64,000 nucleotides of DNA from Candidatus Vecturithrix granuli (GTDB taxonomy: Bacteria > Moduliflexota > Moduliflexia > Moduliflexales > Moduliflexaceae), in assembly GCA_000739535.1 (NCBI GenBank), contig DF820471.1:113973-177972 (forward strand). Direction: 5' to 3'. Numbering within the stretch: the stretch's first letter is position 1; each line of letters opens with the position of its first letter. A program made the position numbers and the translations under genes. The notes under the pieces are model-generated. The model saw only the letters and a program-made list of their open reading frames with translations. It searched no databases and had not been told where the DNA came from. Of this stretch, positions 25,039 to 33,405 are shown piece by piece.

Positions 25039-25082
25039 GGTAAAAGAGTGTAAGTAATGATAAATAATTTCCTTTGTCCATC

Positions 25083-25115
25083 AGAAACCGGGTTTTTTGA
25101 AAAAACCCGGTTTCT
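25083..25115. terminator. Palindromic bidirectional terminator, AAACCAGGTTT family
   Basis: AGAAACCGGGTTTTTT (25083-25098) and AAAAAACCCGGTTTCT (25100-25115) form a perfect 16-bp palindrome around a single G. It stands between the convergent SDR and GNAT genes and has T-runs for both strands, so it should stop both transcripts. It is a CCGGG variant of the family. Confidence 0.85.
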
Positions 25116-25153
25116 TGGCCCGTCAAAATTGGCAAAAATTTATTTATAATCAC

Positions 25154-25603
25154 TTATTGGCCAAATTCCATTCCTAAAAGAACATATTCTTCAGTGATGC
25201 CATGTTTTTTATAGAATTTAATTGCTCCAATGTTGTCTTGCATGACGCCCACTTCGATTTCATCCATACCCCGCTCTCTTGCTGCGTTCATCCCATATTG
25301 CAAAAGTTGCTCGCCAATTTTCTGATTCCGATAGGCTTTGGACACGATTAGTTCATTGATTAACGCTGTGCCTCGTTTATGATAGATAGTTCGGTAGAAG
25401 AGCAGCGAGAGAAAACCTGCGACCATGCCATTGTCTTCAAATACGTAGTTTTCATAAACTTCCGGCTGCTCATTCATGTTGACATAGTGTTCACGCACCG
25501 TGCTGTCATCTATTTCCTGATCTTCTCCTAAAGCTTCATTCAATTCTTGCAGAAGTGCAATGATCTGAGGTAAATCCTGCTCCTGCCATTTTCTAATTGC
25601 CAT
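25154..25603 (-). CDS. GNAT family N-acetyltransferase
   Basis: This is a 149-residue acetyl-CoA-dependent acyltransferase of the GNAT fold. The order is typical: an N-terminal MAIRKWQEQDLPQIIALLQE helix, a strand ending MVAGFLSLLF, the acetyl-CoA loop ELIVSKAYRNQKIGEQLLQY, then EIEVGVMQDNIGAIKFYKKH and the final strand ITEEYVLLGMEFG. The substrate is unknown. It follows greA on the same strand, but a palindromic terminator lies between them, so it may be transcribed separately. Confidence 0.88.
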   Translation of the reverse strand: MAIRKWQEQDLPQIIALLQELNEALGEDQEIDDSTVREHYVNMNEQPEVYENYVFEDNGMVAGFLSLLFYRTIYHKRGTALINELIVSKAYRNQKIGEQLLQYGMNAARERGMDEIEVGVMQDNIGAIKFYKKHGITEEYVLLGMEFGQ

Positions 25604-25621
25604 AGTGTGGTTCCTAATGAA

Positions 25622-25656
25622 AAGAAACCAGGTTTTTGGGAAAAACCTGGTTTCTT
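25622..25656. terminator. Palindromic terminator between greA and GNAT
   Basis: AAGAAACCAGGTTTTT (25622-25637) pairs perfectly with AAAAACCTGGTTTCTT (25641-25656) around GGG. It is a further copy of the AAACCAGGTTT family. It lies 18 bases after the greA stop in transcript sense and would end that messenger. Confidence 0.82.
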
Positions 25657-25674
25657 CTAAAGGAACAGGTAAAA

Positions 25675-26157
25675 TTATGAAAAGCGTTCGATTTTGATGA
25701 CTTCAAAACTTTTCACCCCGGCCGGCACTTTGATTTTGACTTCATCCCCTTCTTCACGACCGATTAACCCCCGCGCCATCGGAGATTTGGCTGAGATGGC
25801 ATTCTGGTAAAATTCGGCATCGTCGCCGCTCAAAATCTGATACATTACTTCTTCATCCGTATCCAGGTCATACAAGGTCACTTTCGTACCAAGCGAGATG
25901 CGACTGACATCAATCTCCAGATCATCAATAATTTTCACGTTTGAAAGACGTTGACGCAGATTTTTGACTTCGTTGCCCAACATGTCCTTTTTTTGAATCG
26001 CGGCTTCCCATTCCGCATTTTCACTCAGGTCTCCATGGCTGGCGGCCGTTCCGATTTCCTGTGCAATTTTGCCGCCGGGTTTGATCGCATCCAGATTCTC
26101 TTGCAGCTTTTTGTTGAGAGCATCCCAGGCTCTTCTGGTCATGTAGTTGGTTTCCAT
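25675..26157 (-). CDS. greA: Transcription elongation factor GreA
   Basis: GreA rescues backtracked RNA polymerase by stimulating transcript cleavage. The 160-residue product has the N-terminal coiled coil (METNYMTRRAWDALNKKLQE onward) with the tip motif HGDLSENAEWEAA, including the conserved acidic residues. The C-terminal globular domain has ISLGTKVTLYDLDT, ISAKSPMARGLIGREEGDEV and a final KSFEVIKIERF strand. Length is standard. It is monocistronic in appearance, flanked by an imperfect palindrome upstream and a terminator downstream. Confidence 0.94.
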   Translation of the reverse strand: METNYMTRRAWDALNKKLQENLDAIKPGGKIAQEIGTAASHGDLSENAEWEAAIQKKDMLGNEVKNLRQRLSNVKIIDDLEIDVSRISLGTKVTLYDLDTDEEVMYQILSGDDAEFYQNAISAKSPMARGLIGREEGDEVKIKVPAGVKSFEVIKIERFS

Positions 26158-26195
26158 AGCGTCTTTACCTCAAGTAATGTGGTTCTAAAACAAGA

Positions 26196-26264
26196 GCCAC
26201 GAAAGAAACAAAAGACACGCAAAAAGATCGTCTTCTTTTCCGTGCCTTTTATCTGTTTCGTGGC
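26196..26264. repeat. Imperfect inverted repeat between greA and FAD oxidoreductase
   Basis: GCCACGAAAGAAACA (26196-26210) pairs imperfectly with TGTTTCGTGGC (26254-26264), and the intervening bases show further partial pairing (CACG with CGTG). It encodes nothing and sits 5' of greA. It resembles the other nested palindromes but is less exact. Nothing else is evident in 26158-26370. Confidence 0.5.
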
Positions 26265-26370
26265 TTATTGATTGGCAAACTTCTTTGCGCTTGCCATCTT
26301 AGCTCATCACATTCATGAGAGCAATATACTATTTAACCTTGTAAAAATGTCAAGAGAGTATTTTGAAAAT

Positions 26371-27687
26371 TTATGCTTTCAGGTCAGTTACGCCGCTGAG
26401 ACGCTCAGCAATCTGCTTTCCGGCCAGAATCGCGCCCTCCATGGAGTTATATTCCCAGGCACCGTAGCGCCCAACGGAATAAATCTGCTGCTGTGCCAGA
26501 TAAGGGATAATCTTGTGTAAAGCCTGTGGGCGACACAGATCATGGATGACATAGGCGCATTCGATCCGTACAATATCGGCCGTCAAAATGTCATCGGTAT
26601 TTCGAAGAATCCCGCTGCGTTGTAAACCGTCGTAAATCTTCTCCAGCAATGTTTGTTCAGGAATGACTTCTTCAGGGAGCACAGAGACTTCCACGTAGAT
26701 TGAACTGCATCCTTCAGGAACGGCAGCGGATGAGAAATTCATCGGAAACCCTACTCGATAAAAGAGGTATTCCGGTTCTGGGAAATAAATCCAGTGCGCA
26801 TCCGAAATATGCGGACGTTTCACACCGATATTCACATCATAAACAGAAATGTAGCGCAACGATTCGGCAGTCTGTTTGATCTCTTCTGGCAGAGGTTGTA
26901 AAAGATGAAGTAGATGTGATAAAGGAAGTGTGGAAATTAATTGGTCGTAAGAACAGATTGAACGATCTTCAAATCGAATGAGTCTGGTTTCAGCCTCAAT
27001 TGCAATTGCTTTTTTCCGGCAGTGTAGATGATCAGGATGGAGACAGGCTGCCAACGCCTGTGGCAATTGTTCCGTTCCGCCGCTTTTGGGATAGAGAAAG
27101 GTTGGATTATAGCCAAACGCCCGATTTTTAATCCCCAAGGCCCCATTCAAAAACTCATCGAGGGTGGGTTTTGGAATAGACCAGGAGACCCAATCAGCGG
27201 CCAGTTGATCTAACGGAGTGCGCCAGAGTTTTTGATTATACGGAAACATGAAATATTTGGCAATGCCGCTCCCAAAGGTGTGCAGCACCCAATCGTGAAA
27301 AGAATTCGCAGCATCCGGGGCCGAGCAATCCGCCTTGTTGAGCGTTTCGACAAAACCGATGATGCATTCCTTAATGATTTCCGGGGGAAGGCTGCTGATA
27401 TTCGCCTGAAATGGATAATTCAGATAGCGACCCTGTGTGTAAATGACCGCCTTGCGTTCGTGCTGTTGGTACAAATTGGGTAAGAGCGTCTGGATCAGAT
27501 GTTTCGTATAGTCATGACGCAGGTGTAATAAATGACCGGTATAATCGAACAGAAAGCCTTTGCGTTTCATTGTGCGGCACAGGCCGCCAACCTCAGCTTC
27601 CTGCTCAAAAATTTCATAGCCATCGCGCAGGTGATAGGCTGCGCTTAATCCTGTTAATCCGGCTCCTAAAATAGTTGTCTGTGTCAT
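26371..27687 (-). CDS. FAD-dependent protoporphyrinogen oxidase/UDP-galactopyranose mutase-like protein
   Basis: This is a 438-residue flavoprotein of the amine-oxidase/NAD(P)-binding superfamily. The FAD site is GAGLTGLSAAYHL at the start, with EQEAEVGGLCRT and GFLFDYTGHLLHL after it. Other pieces are the central FMFPYNQKLWRTPLDQLAADW, typical of surface-sugar flavoenzymes, and the terminal SVGRYGAWEYNSMEGAILAG that closes the FAD site. Context (a WecA/MraY-type transferase and a sugar nucleotidyltransferase upstream on the same strand) points to polysaccharide or lipid-linked sugar synthesis rather than haem. The reaction cannot be fixed from sequence. It starts 16 bases after the previous stop, so it is in that operon. 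Confidence 0.83.
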   Translation of the reverse strand: MTQTTILGAGLTGLSAAYHLRDGYEIFEQEAEVGGLCRTMKRKGFLFDYTGHLLHLRHDYTKHLIQTLLPNLYQQHERKAVIYTQGRYLNYPFQANISSLPPEIIKECIIGFVETLNKADCSAPDAANSFHDWVLHTFGSGIAKYFMFPYNQKLWRTPLDQLAADWVSWSIPKPTLDEFLNGALGIKNRAFGYNPTFLYPKSGGTEQLPQALAACLHPDHLHCRKKAIAIEAETRLIRFEDRSICSYDQLISTLPLSHLLHLLQPLPEEIKQTAESLRYISVYDVNIGVKRPHISDAHWIYFPEPEYLFYRVGFPMNFSSAAVPEGCSSIYVEVSVLPEEVIPEQTLLEKIYDGLQRSGILRNTDDILTADIVRIECAYVIHDLCRPQALHKIIPYLAQQQIYSVGRYGAWEYNSMEGAILAGKQIAERLSGVTDLKA

Positions 27688-27703
27688 GTTTCCGGCGCGA
27701 TTC

Positions 27704-28852
27704 CTAAGACTCGCTGAAAATTTCCTTATTACTCGGCATTTGTACCTGGCTTAATTTCCAGGCAATGGCTAGCACCACAACGATTACTCCCGACAGAATC
27801 CACACTGTGGCGAAGGGTGTTACATACATAATCCAGAGCGCAACTCCGCCGAGCAAGAGAGTCGCAGCATAACTCATGCACACAATCTGCCTGACAGAAA
27901 ATCCGATTTTACGGCAGCGCAGGGGAAAGTGATCTTTGCTGCCCAAAAACATGGAAATACCCTTGCGATAACGCAAGACCATCACGAAGAGCATGTCAAA
28001 AATTGGCACCCCCAGAATGAGCAGCGGTGCGACAAAACCCAGATTGTTATGGTGACTATAACTCCCAATCATTGAGAGTGAGCCTAACATCAGGCCGATA
28101 AACATGCTGCCGGTATCACCCAAATAAATTTTAGCCGGTTCAAAATTATACTTGAGCACCCCTAACAAACTTCCGGCCAGAGCCAGCGTAAGGATGGCAA
28201 TCATGGTGTTCCCATTCAGGATTGACACCAGAAATAAAATGAGAGATGCGCAAAATGCCACACCCGTTGCCAGGCCGTCCATGATGTCGAGAATGTTCAG
28301 GGCGTTAATAATCCCGGCAATCCACAACACCGTAAACGGCAGATTGATCCATTCCGGCAGGGCGATCAATTCAATACGAATGCCCGATTTCACGAGCACC
28401 AGAATGGCGATCAATTGTCCTAAAAATTTGATCTTTGGAGTGACAGCCTGCATATCGTCAAACAAACCGATGATTACCAGGACTGAGCCAGCCAATATGA
28501 TCCCCAATACTTTTTCATTAAAGTCAAAGGTACAGGAGAGTGTGAGCAAGAAGGAAATATACACGACAATCCCGCCAAGATAGGGAGTTGGCTGCGCGTG
28601 ATCCTTTAAGCGACCATCAGGTTTATCCACAATATTATAGCGTAACGCCGCATTTCTTGCGAGCGGCGTGGCCCACCATGCCAGACCTGAAGACAGCAAA
28701 AACGTGAACAGATATTTAAACGCAATATAGGTTGATGGCAGCAAATTCGTCAGGGGAGATACCGATAAGGTCATGATAATAAAGGCGAATGAAAAGTTCA
28801 CTGATTGACAGGAATTTCCTTTGAGCGTCATTGGCGAACGTTCAGTACTCAT
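27704..28852 (-). CDS. Glycosyltransferase family 4, UDP-sugar:undecaprenyl-phosphate sugar-1-P transferase (WecA/MraY-like)
   Basis: This integral membrane enzyme of 382 residues with about ten helices starts lipid-linked glycan synthesis. Conserved loops are PTPYLGGIVVYI, the metal-binding GLFDDMQAVTPKIKFLGQ, NALNILDIMDGLATG, IYLGDTGSMFIG and GSKDHFPLRCRKIGFS. The last His-containing motif is typical of WecA-type rather than MraY-type enzymes. AAGGAG lies six bases before the ATG. The N-terminus has about 35 extra residues before the first family helix (starting MSTERSPMTLKGNSCQS). It shares a strand and probable operon with the flavoprotein that follows. Confidence 0.92.
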   Translation of the reverse strand: MSTERSPMTLKGNSCQSVNFSFAFIIMTLSVSPLTNLLPSTYIAFKYLFTFLLSSGLAWWATPLARNAALRYNIVDKPDGRLKDHAQPTPYLGGIVVYISFLLTLSCTFDFNEKVLGIILAGSVLVIIGLFDDMQAVTPKIKFLGQLIAILVLVKSGIRIELIALPEWINLPFTVLWIAGIINALNILDIMDGLATGVAFCASLILFLVSILNGNTMIAILTLALAGSLLGVLKYNFEPAKIYLGDTGSMFIGLMLGSLSMIGSYSHHNNLGFVAPLLILGVPIFDMLFVMVLRYRKGISMFLGSKDHFPLRCRKIGFSVRQIVCMSYAATLLLGGVALWIMYVTPFATVWILSGVIVVVLAIAWKLSQVQMPSNKEIFSES

Positions 28853-28967
28853 GAAAGTCTCCTTATGCTTGAGTAATATGGGAAGAAAAGATTTTTTCTA
28901 AAAACGGGAGAGAATACAACTTGTCTGATGCTATTGCATAAATGATGCCATCGTTTCTCAAGAACTT

Positions 28968-29000
28968 AAAAACCAGGTTTCTTCAAGAAACCTGGTTTTT
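28968..29000. terminator. Palindromic terminator, AAACCAGGTTT family
   Basis: AAAAACCAGGTTTC (28968-28981) and GAAACCTGGTTTTT (28987-29000) form a 14-bp stem with a TTCAA loop, identical to the copy at 19222. It begins 7 bases past the stop of the nucleotidyltransferase (transcript sense) and separates it from the membrane transferase. Confidence 0.82.
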
Positions 29001-29006
29001 TCACCC

Positions 29007-30203
29007 CTACATCAGATCTTCCTGGACAACCGTTCCAGCCGGAACAGCCGTATTTGGGCCAATCTTAACACCAGGGTACGTGACAACGTGCGGATACATA
29101 AACACATGATCCGCCAGAACAACCCCAAGCTGTTCACGGCCAGAGTCAATTATCTGACCTTTAACTTGCGAAGTGACAGTTTTTGTCGCCAGGGGTGCGC
29201 TCATTGTAACTGTGCCGGAATGGACGAGTGCATATTCTCCTACCACAGAATGAGAAATATTACAAAATGGTTCGATCCGGACGTTCTGATCAATCACCGA
29301 ATTTTTAATGCTATTCGCCATCGCAATGTAACTGTGATCGCCTATCGAAGTATTGCCTGTCATAAAACAATTTGAGCTAATCACGCAGTCGTCGCCAACC
29401 CAGAGATTCCCATGAATACGGGTTCCCTGACGGATAATCGAACGTTTGCCGAGTGATAATCGTCCTTCAATTTCGACGCCAGATTCCACCATTCCTTCAA
29501 TATGAGGCTCCTCAAAACCTTGCTCCAGTAAAAAGTCATTCGCATTGAGCAAACTCCAGGGAAATCCGACTGGAATCCAGTAGGCTGTACTGACATGGCA
29601 GTGTACCTCGGCTTGCTGGGCGAAACGTTTGACCGCATCGGTCACTTCATATTCTCCGCGCGGACTCCTGGGAATGTTGTCAAGAATATCGAAAATCTGA
29701 CGGTCAAACACATACATGCCAACGCTCGTCAAATTACTCGCCGGATGTTCAGGTTTTTCAATCAGATCCTTTACCAGGCCATCTTCCACAGTCAGAACGC
29801 CGAATTGACGAGGATCTTCGACTTCCATGCCTAGCAGCGAATAGGGATAGGCCAGGCATCCTTCAATATCCTGACGAGCGTACAAGTCATCGCCGTTCAT
29901 CACCAGAAACCGGTCAAGAATGTGGTTGCGCACTTGCATGACGGCGTGACCGGTCCCTAGTTGCTCGCTTTGTTTAACATAGCGCAGTCGGATGCCTTGA
30001 TAGGATTCGCCGAAATAGGCGCGAATCATGTCGCTCTTATATCCAACGATAATGATGGCTTCTTCAGTCAACCCAATAAATTGGTCAAGTTGATGCGCTA
30101 AAATCGGCTTATTCGCGATCCTGAGCAAGGGTTTCGGTTTGGTCAGCGTTAAGGGATACGTCCGCGTTGATTTCCCGGCCGCCATAATTACGGCTTGTAT
30201 CAT
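29007..30203 (-). CDS. Sugar-1-phosphate nucleotidylyltransferase with left-handed beta-helix domain (GlmU-like)
   Basis: The N-terminal nucleotidyltransferase domain (about 1-230) has MAAGKSTRTYPLTLTKPKPL, EQLGTGHAVMQVRN, NGDDLYA and IEKPEHPASN. The C-terminal half (about 245-398) is made of hexapeptide repeats (SIIRQGTRIHGNLWVGDDC, TSIGDHSYIAMANSI, YPGVKIGPNTAVPAG) that form a left-handed beta-helix, often an acyltransferase. It resembles archaeal-type bifunctional enzymes rather than E. coli GlmU. It activates a sugar-1-phosphate for glycan synthesis, in line with the downstream membrane transferase. No clear ribosome site precedes the ATG at 30203; the upstream DNA is the 9-base repeat array. 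Confidence 0.87.
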   Translation of the reverse strand: MIQAVIMAAGKSTRTYPLTLTKPKPLLRIANKPILAHQLDQFIGLTEEAIIIVGYKSDMIRAYFGESYQGIRLRYVKQSEQLGTGHAVMQVRNHILDRFLVMNGDDLYARQDIEGCLAYPYSLLGMEVEDPRQFGVLTVEDGLVKDLIEKPEHPASNLTSVGMYVFDRQIFDILDNIPRSPRGEYEVTDAVKRFAQQAEVHCHVSTAYWIPVGFPWSLLNANDFLLEQGFEEPHIEGMVESGVEIEGRLSLGKRSIIRQGTRIHGNLWVGDDCVISSNCFMTGNTSIGDHSYIAMANSIKNSVIDQNVRIEPFCNISHSVVGEYALVHSGTVTMSAPLATKTVTSQVKGQIIDSGREQLGVVLADHVFMYPHVVTYPGVKIGPNTAVPAGTVVQEDLM

Positions 30204-30212
30204 TGAACGAAG

Positions 30213-30329
30213 AAGTGACTAAAGTGACTAAAGTGACTAAAGTGGCTAAAGTATAAGGAAATCCCTTCAACTTTAGCCACTAAAAACTTTAGTCACTTTA
30301 GTTCGCTTTAGTCATTTTAGTTCACTTTT
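30213..30329. repeat. Tandem 9-base repeats facing an inverted set
   Basis: About four tandem copies of AAGTGACTA (30213-30251, last copy AAGTGGCTA) face inverted copies (TTAGCCACTAAAAACTTTAG, then TTTAGTCACTTTAGTTCGC and degenerate units to 30329). The two sides can pair into one long hairpin around ATAAGGAAATCCCTTCA. The array fills the space between the kinase stop and the nucleotidyltransferase start. Confidence 0.8.
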
Positions 30330-30810
30330 ATTGTTTATATCCAAATTTTCGCAGCAGTTCCTTGCGAGCCTGGATGTCCTCATCTGTTTCAATGCCTTTT
30401 GACGCAAATCCGTCAATGACACCCAGGATTCCACGCCCTTGTTCAGTTTCGGCGACCAGAACCTGCACCGGATTGGCGCTTGCACAAAACACCCGGCAGA
30501 CTTCAGGCACATTTTTCACTGCATTCAGCACATTAACAGGAAAAATATCTTTCATAAACAGAATGAAACAATGCCCGGCTGACAACTGATAGGCATTTTT
30601 CTTTGCCAGTTCAACTAATTCTTCATCTGTGCCGGTATAGCGAACCAGACAGGGACCTGAGGATTCACAAAAGGCTAACCCGAATTTTGCACCGGGAACA
30701 GCGTTTACCATGGCTTCATAAAGATCCTCAACGGTTTTAATAAAATGCGACTGTCCTAAAATAAAATTCAGATCTTCCGGTTTTTCAATCGAGATCGTTT
30801 TGATTTCCAT
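30328..30810 (-). CDS. Adenosine-specific kinase family protein (PF04008)
   Basis: This 160-residue soluble protein belongs to the small adenosine_kin family known from Thermotoga TM0459 and archaea; its true substrate is poorly defined. It has the typical start EIKTISIEKPEDLNFILGQS, then GAKFGLAFCESSGPCLVRYT, the SAGHCFILFMKDIFPVNVLN core and ASANPVQVLVAETEQGRGIL, and ends GIETDEDIQARKELLRKFGY. GGAGGAAATT precedes the ATG. It is probably the first gene of the minus-strand run toward the nucleotidyltransferase, although the repeat array between them may act as a terminator or processing site. Confidence 0.9.
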   Translation of the reverse strand: MEIKTISIEKPEDLNFILGQSHFIKTVEDLYEAMVNAVPGAKFGLAFCESSGPCLVRYTGTDEELVELAKKNAYQLSAGHCFILFMKDIFPVNVLNAVKNVPEVCRVFCASANPVQVLVAETEQGRGILGVIDGFASKGIETDEDIQARKELLRKFGYKQ

Positions 30811-30862
30811 AATTTCCTCCGACTCTATGATGATTCTTTTTAAAGGTCATCTTCTATTTTTA

Positions 30863-31215
30863 AGGAGCTGTCACGAGCGGGTGCCTACCCGACGCCATGA
30901 AAATCAGGCTCGTAGCTGCCGCTTCAGCGGCGTGAAGAAACGCTAAAGCGTTTACTACGAACGGATAATTTCAAAGGAGTTAACATGAACGGGTGCTCAC
31001 CCGACGCAATGAACATACGATGTAGCGCGAAACTCCAGTTTCGCGGCTGTCAACCATGCGCGAAACTGGAGTTTCGCGCTACATTTTCATAGGAGCTATC
31101 ATGAGCCTCCGGCTCACCCGTCATCATGAAAATGAGATGTAGCGCGAAACTCAAGTTTCGCGGCTGTCAACCATGCGCGAAACTGGAGTTTCGCGCTACA
31201 TTTTCATAGGAGACG
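30863..31215. repeat. Composite palindromic repeat cluster (REP/BIME-like)
   Basis: Three modules lie head to tail. Each begins near GGAGYTRTCATGARC with CTCACCCGACG-like sequence, then ATGAAAAT, then a palindrome. The palindrome has 25-base arms at 31021-31045/31059-31083 (perfect) and 31138-31162/31176-31200 (two mismatches), with core GCGAAACTCCAGTTTCGC; each arm is itself palindromic. The first module (30863-30975) carries a different hairpin with GCCGCTTCAGCGGC. A further copy lies inverted at 36606-36712. No gene is present in 30811-31387. Confidence 0.85.
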
Positions 31216-31336
31216 CCATAATTCACTTCTTGTGCTTTGTCAACGGATTTTTGCGCACTTTTCGCTTGACTATTCTTCAGGCAAGGTTTACAGCCTTCTG
31301 AAAGTAAAAATCAATTGCTTCAGATGGATACCAGAT

Positions 31337-31372
31337 TAAAAAACCAGATTTCTTGAAACCACCAGCTTTTTA
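31337..31372. repeat. Degenerate AAACCAGGTTT-family palindrome
   Basis: AAAAAACCAGATTTCTTGAAACCACCAG-type sequence followed by CTTTTT resembles the terminator family, but the right arm is damaged. It lies 15 bases before the PfkB kinase start. A similar weak copy (CACCAGGTTTATTGAAAAGC) lies after that gene near 32429. Confidence 0.5.
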
Positions 31373-31387
31373 TCATCGAGGAGGGAT

Positions 31388-32416
31388 ATGAACGAGAAAC
31401 GCGGATTTGTGCTTGGCGGAACCCTGATTGTAGATTGGGTGAAGATTGTGGATATGTACCCCCGCGAGGGAACTCTGGCGTACATTCTGTCATCCAGTCG
31501 GGGAATCGGAGGGTGTCCGACCAATAATTCGATTAATTTGAAAGTGCTCGATCCGGATCTGCCTGTCGCTGTGATCGGCTGCATCGGCGATGATGAGGAC
31601 GGGCAGTATATTCTTGAGGAGTTGCGCTGCCGTGAGATTGATACTGCGTCCATTCGCGTATCGCAAACACACCCTACAGCCTATACCGATGTGATGACAG
31701 TGCAAGGCACAGGGCAGCGCACGTTTTTTCATGATCGCGGCGCAAATTCTGAATGGAGCTTTGCAGATATTCCCTTTGAACGTTTTAAGGGGTATAAAAT
31801 TGCGCAAATCGGCTATATTCTGCTGTTAGATAGAATGGATGCCGAGGATGCGGAATATGGCACGGTGATGGCGAAAGCCTTTGCTCGTTTTCAGGAGATG
31901 GGCTTGAAAACGGCGGTTGATGTAGTCAGTGAAAATTCCGATCGCTTTGCACGTCTAGTGATTCCGGCCTTGAAATATGTGGATTATCTCATCCTGAACG
32001 AATTTGAAGCCGGCCAGACAGTAGGAATAGAATTACGCGATCCCATCGGCGTGTTGCAAGGGTGCCGGCTTCGGGAAACCGCGGAAAAGCTTTTATTGTC
32101 AGGAAATTCGGAATTGGTGGTGATTCACATGCCCGAAGGCGGGTATGCCCTGACACGCTCCGGGGAAGAAGTCAAAGTTCCGTCTTACTTGCTCACAGAA
32201 AAAGAGATTCGAGGCACAGTTGGAGCCGGCGATGCCTTTTGTTCCGGGGTGTTATATGGATTAGAACAGAACTCTTCGCTGACTGACTGTTTACAGTTAG
32301 GTTCGATGCTTGCTGCCTGTAACTTGTTTTCTCCGACGGCCACGGGGGGTGCGCTTGCGCTTGAGAATGTCCGCGAGAAAATGCAGCATTATACGCAACG
32401 CTCATTAGTATTTTAA
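31388..32416 (+). CDS. PfkB family carbohydrate kinase
   Basis: This is a 342-residue ATP-dependent sugar kinase. The N-terminus (RGFVLGGTLIVDWVKIVDMY) replaces the usual gly-rich start. The substrate-side GGCPTNNSINLKVLDP and IGCIGDDEDGQYILEEL follow. The catalytic signature is RGTVGAGDAFCSGVLYGL, whose Asp is the base. The substrate is not readable; ribokinase, 2-keto-3-deoxygluconate kinase and fructokinase-like roles are all possible. It stands alone on the plus strand between a repeat cluster and the convergent hydroxyacyl-CoA dehydrogenase gene. GAGGAGGG lies seven bases before the ATG. Confidence 0.9.
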   Translation: MNEKRGFVLGGTLIVDWVKIVDMYPREGTLAYILSSSRGIGGCPTNNSINLKVLDPDLPVAVIGCIGDDEDGQYILEELRCREIDTASIRVSQTHPTAYTDVMTVQGTGQRTFFHDRGANSEWSFADIPFERFKGYKIAQIGYILLLDRMDAEDAEYGTVMAKAFARFQEMGLKTAVDVVSENSDRFARLVIPALKYVDYLILNEFEAGQTVGIELRDPIGVLQGCRLRETAEKLLLSGNSELVVIHMPEGGYALTRSGEEVKVPSYLLTEKEIRGTVGAGDAFCSGVLYGLEQNSSLTDCLQLGSMLAACNLFSPTATGGALALENVREKMQHYTQRSLVF

Positions 32417-32454
32417 GGGATGCAACACACCAGGTTTATTGAAAAGCCTGATAT

Positions 32455-33321
32455 TTATTGCTCTTTTCGCGGGTATGTATAAAACCCCTGGCCGGTTTTT
32501 TGGCCCCAATGCCCTTGCTCAACGAGTTGTTTCAGCAAGGGCGGCGGGGCATATTGCGGGTCATGGTATTCCTGGAAGAAGGCGTTCGCCAGGCGATAGA
32601 TGTGGTCTAATCCGAGAAAATCCATGCGTGCAAAGGGCCCCATCGGCTGCCCGCTGCCTAATTCCATCGCTTTATCAATATCTTCTTTGGTCCCTACTCC
32701 TGTTTCAAAAATGCGGATCGCATTCAACAGATAGCCAAGCATCAAGCGCGTCACAATGAAACCAGGTAAATCCGCTACAATAATCGGTTCTTTTTTCAAG
32801 GAACGAATAAAATCACAAGTTAATCCCAGCACCGAAGGCAGCACTTTTTCTGTTTTGACGACTTCAACCAATTTCATGATATGAACCGGAGGGAGAAAAT
32901 GTACTCCCAGAATTCGTTCAGGATGCTGAGCCGTCGCCGCAATTTGCGCAATAGAAAGCGCAATCGAATGAGTTGCCAAAATCACAGGAGGGGGATAGAG
33001 CTGATCTAAGATGTTAAACATCTCGATTTTTTTCTCAAGATTTTCCGGAATCGCTTCAATGATCATCTCGCACCCATTGAGATCGTGAATAGTAAGAGAA
33101 CCTCGGATACGAGAAGCGACCGCGCGGACTTCCTCATCATTCAAAGCGCCGCGGATAGCCTGGCGCTTAAAAAATTGAAGACTTTCAGTAAAGGAACGAT
33201 CAAGCGCGGCCTGAGTTATTTCACAAATATGAACTTCATAGCCTGCAAGGGCAGCCGCTCGAGCAATTCCGCCGCCAATATGTCCGCAGCCGACAAGACC
33301 TACGCGATGAAAATGAAGCAT
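32455..33321 (-). CDS. 3-hydroxyacyl-CoA (3-hydroxybutyryl-CoA-like) dehydrogenase
   Basis: This NAD(P)-dependent enzyme of 288 residues oxidises or reduces 3-hydroxyacyl-CoA. The nucleotide fold is VGLVGCGHIGGGIARAAALA. The catalytic His-Glu region is ILGVHFLPPVHIMKLVEVV. The C-terminal domain has VADLPGFIVTRLMLGYLLNA, GSGQPMGPFARMDFLGLD and GQKTGQGFYTYP. The substitutions LPPVHI for the usual FNPVPV may tune the substrate. It is the last gene of the minus-strand 2-oxoacid oxidoreductase block, so it may act on the acyl-CoA derived from those 2-oxoacids. Confidence 0.9.
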   Translation of the reverse strand: MLHFHRVGLVGCGHIGGGIARAAALAGYEVHICEITQAALDRSFTESLQFFKRQAIRGALNDEEVRAVASRIRGSLTIHDLNGCEMIIEAIPENLEKKIEMFNILDQLYPPPVILATHSIALSIAQIAATAQHPERILGVHFLPPVHIMKLVEVVKTEKVLPSVLGLTCDFIRSLKKEPIIVADLPGFIVTRLMLGYLLNAIRIFETGVGTKEDIDKAMELGSGQPMGPFARMDFLGLDHIYRLANAFFQEYHDPQYAPPPLLKQLVEQGHWGQKTGQGFYTYPRKEQ

Positions 33322-33405
33322 AATAAAAAAAGAAACCGGAGGAACAGGCGGTTATGCGTTAAATCTATGCTACGATAAGCCAGCCTCGGGTTTGAACAAG
33401 AGACT

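Noticed and set aside
30213-30329. CRISPR or tRNA-like structure
   Set aside because: The 9-base units have no spacers, and the fold is a simple hairpin without tRNA features.
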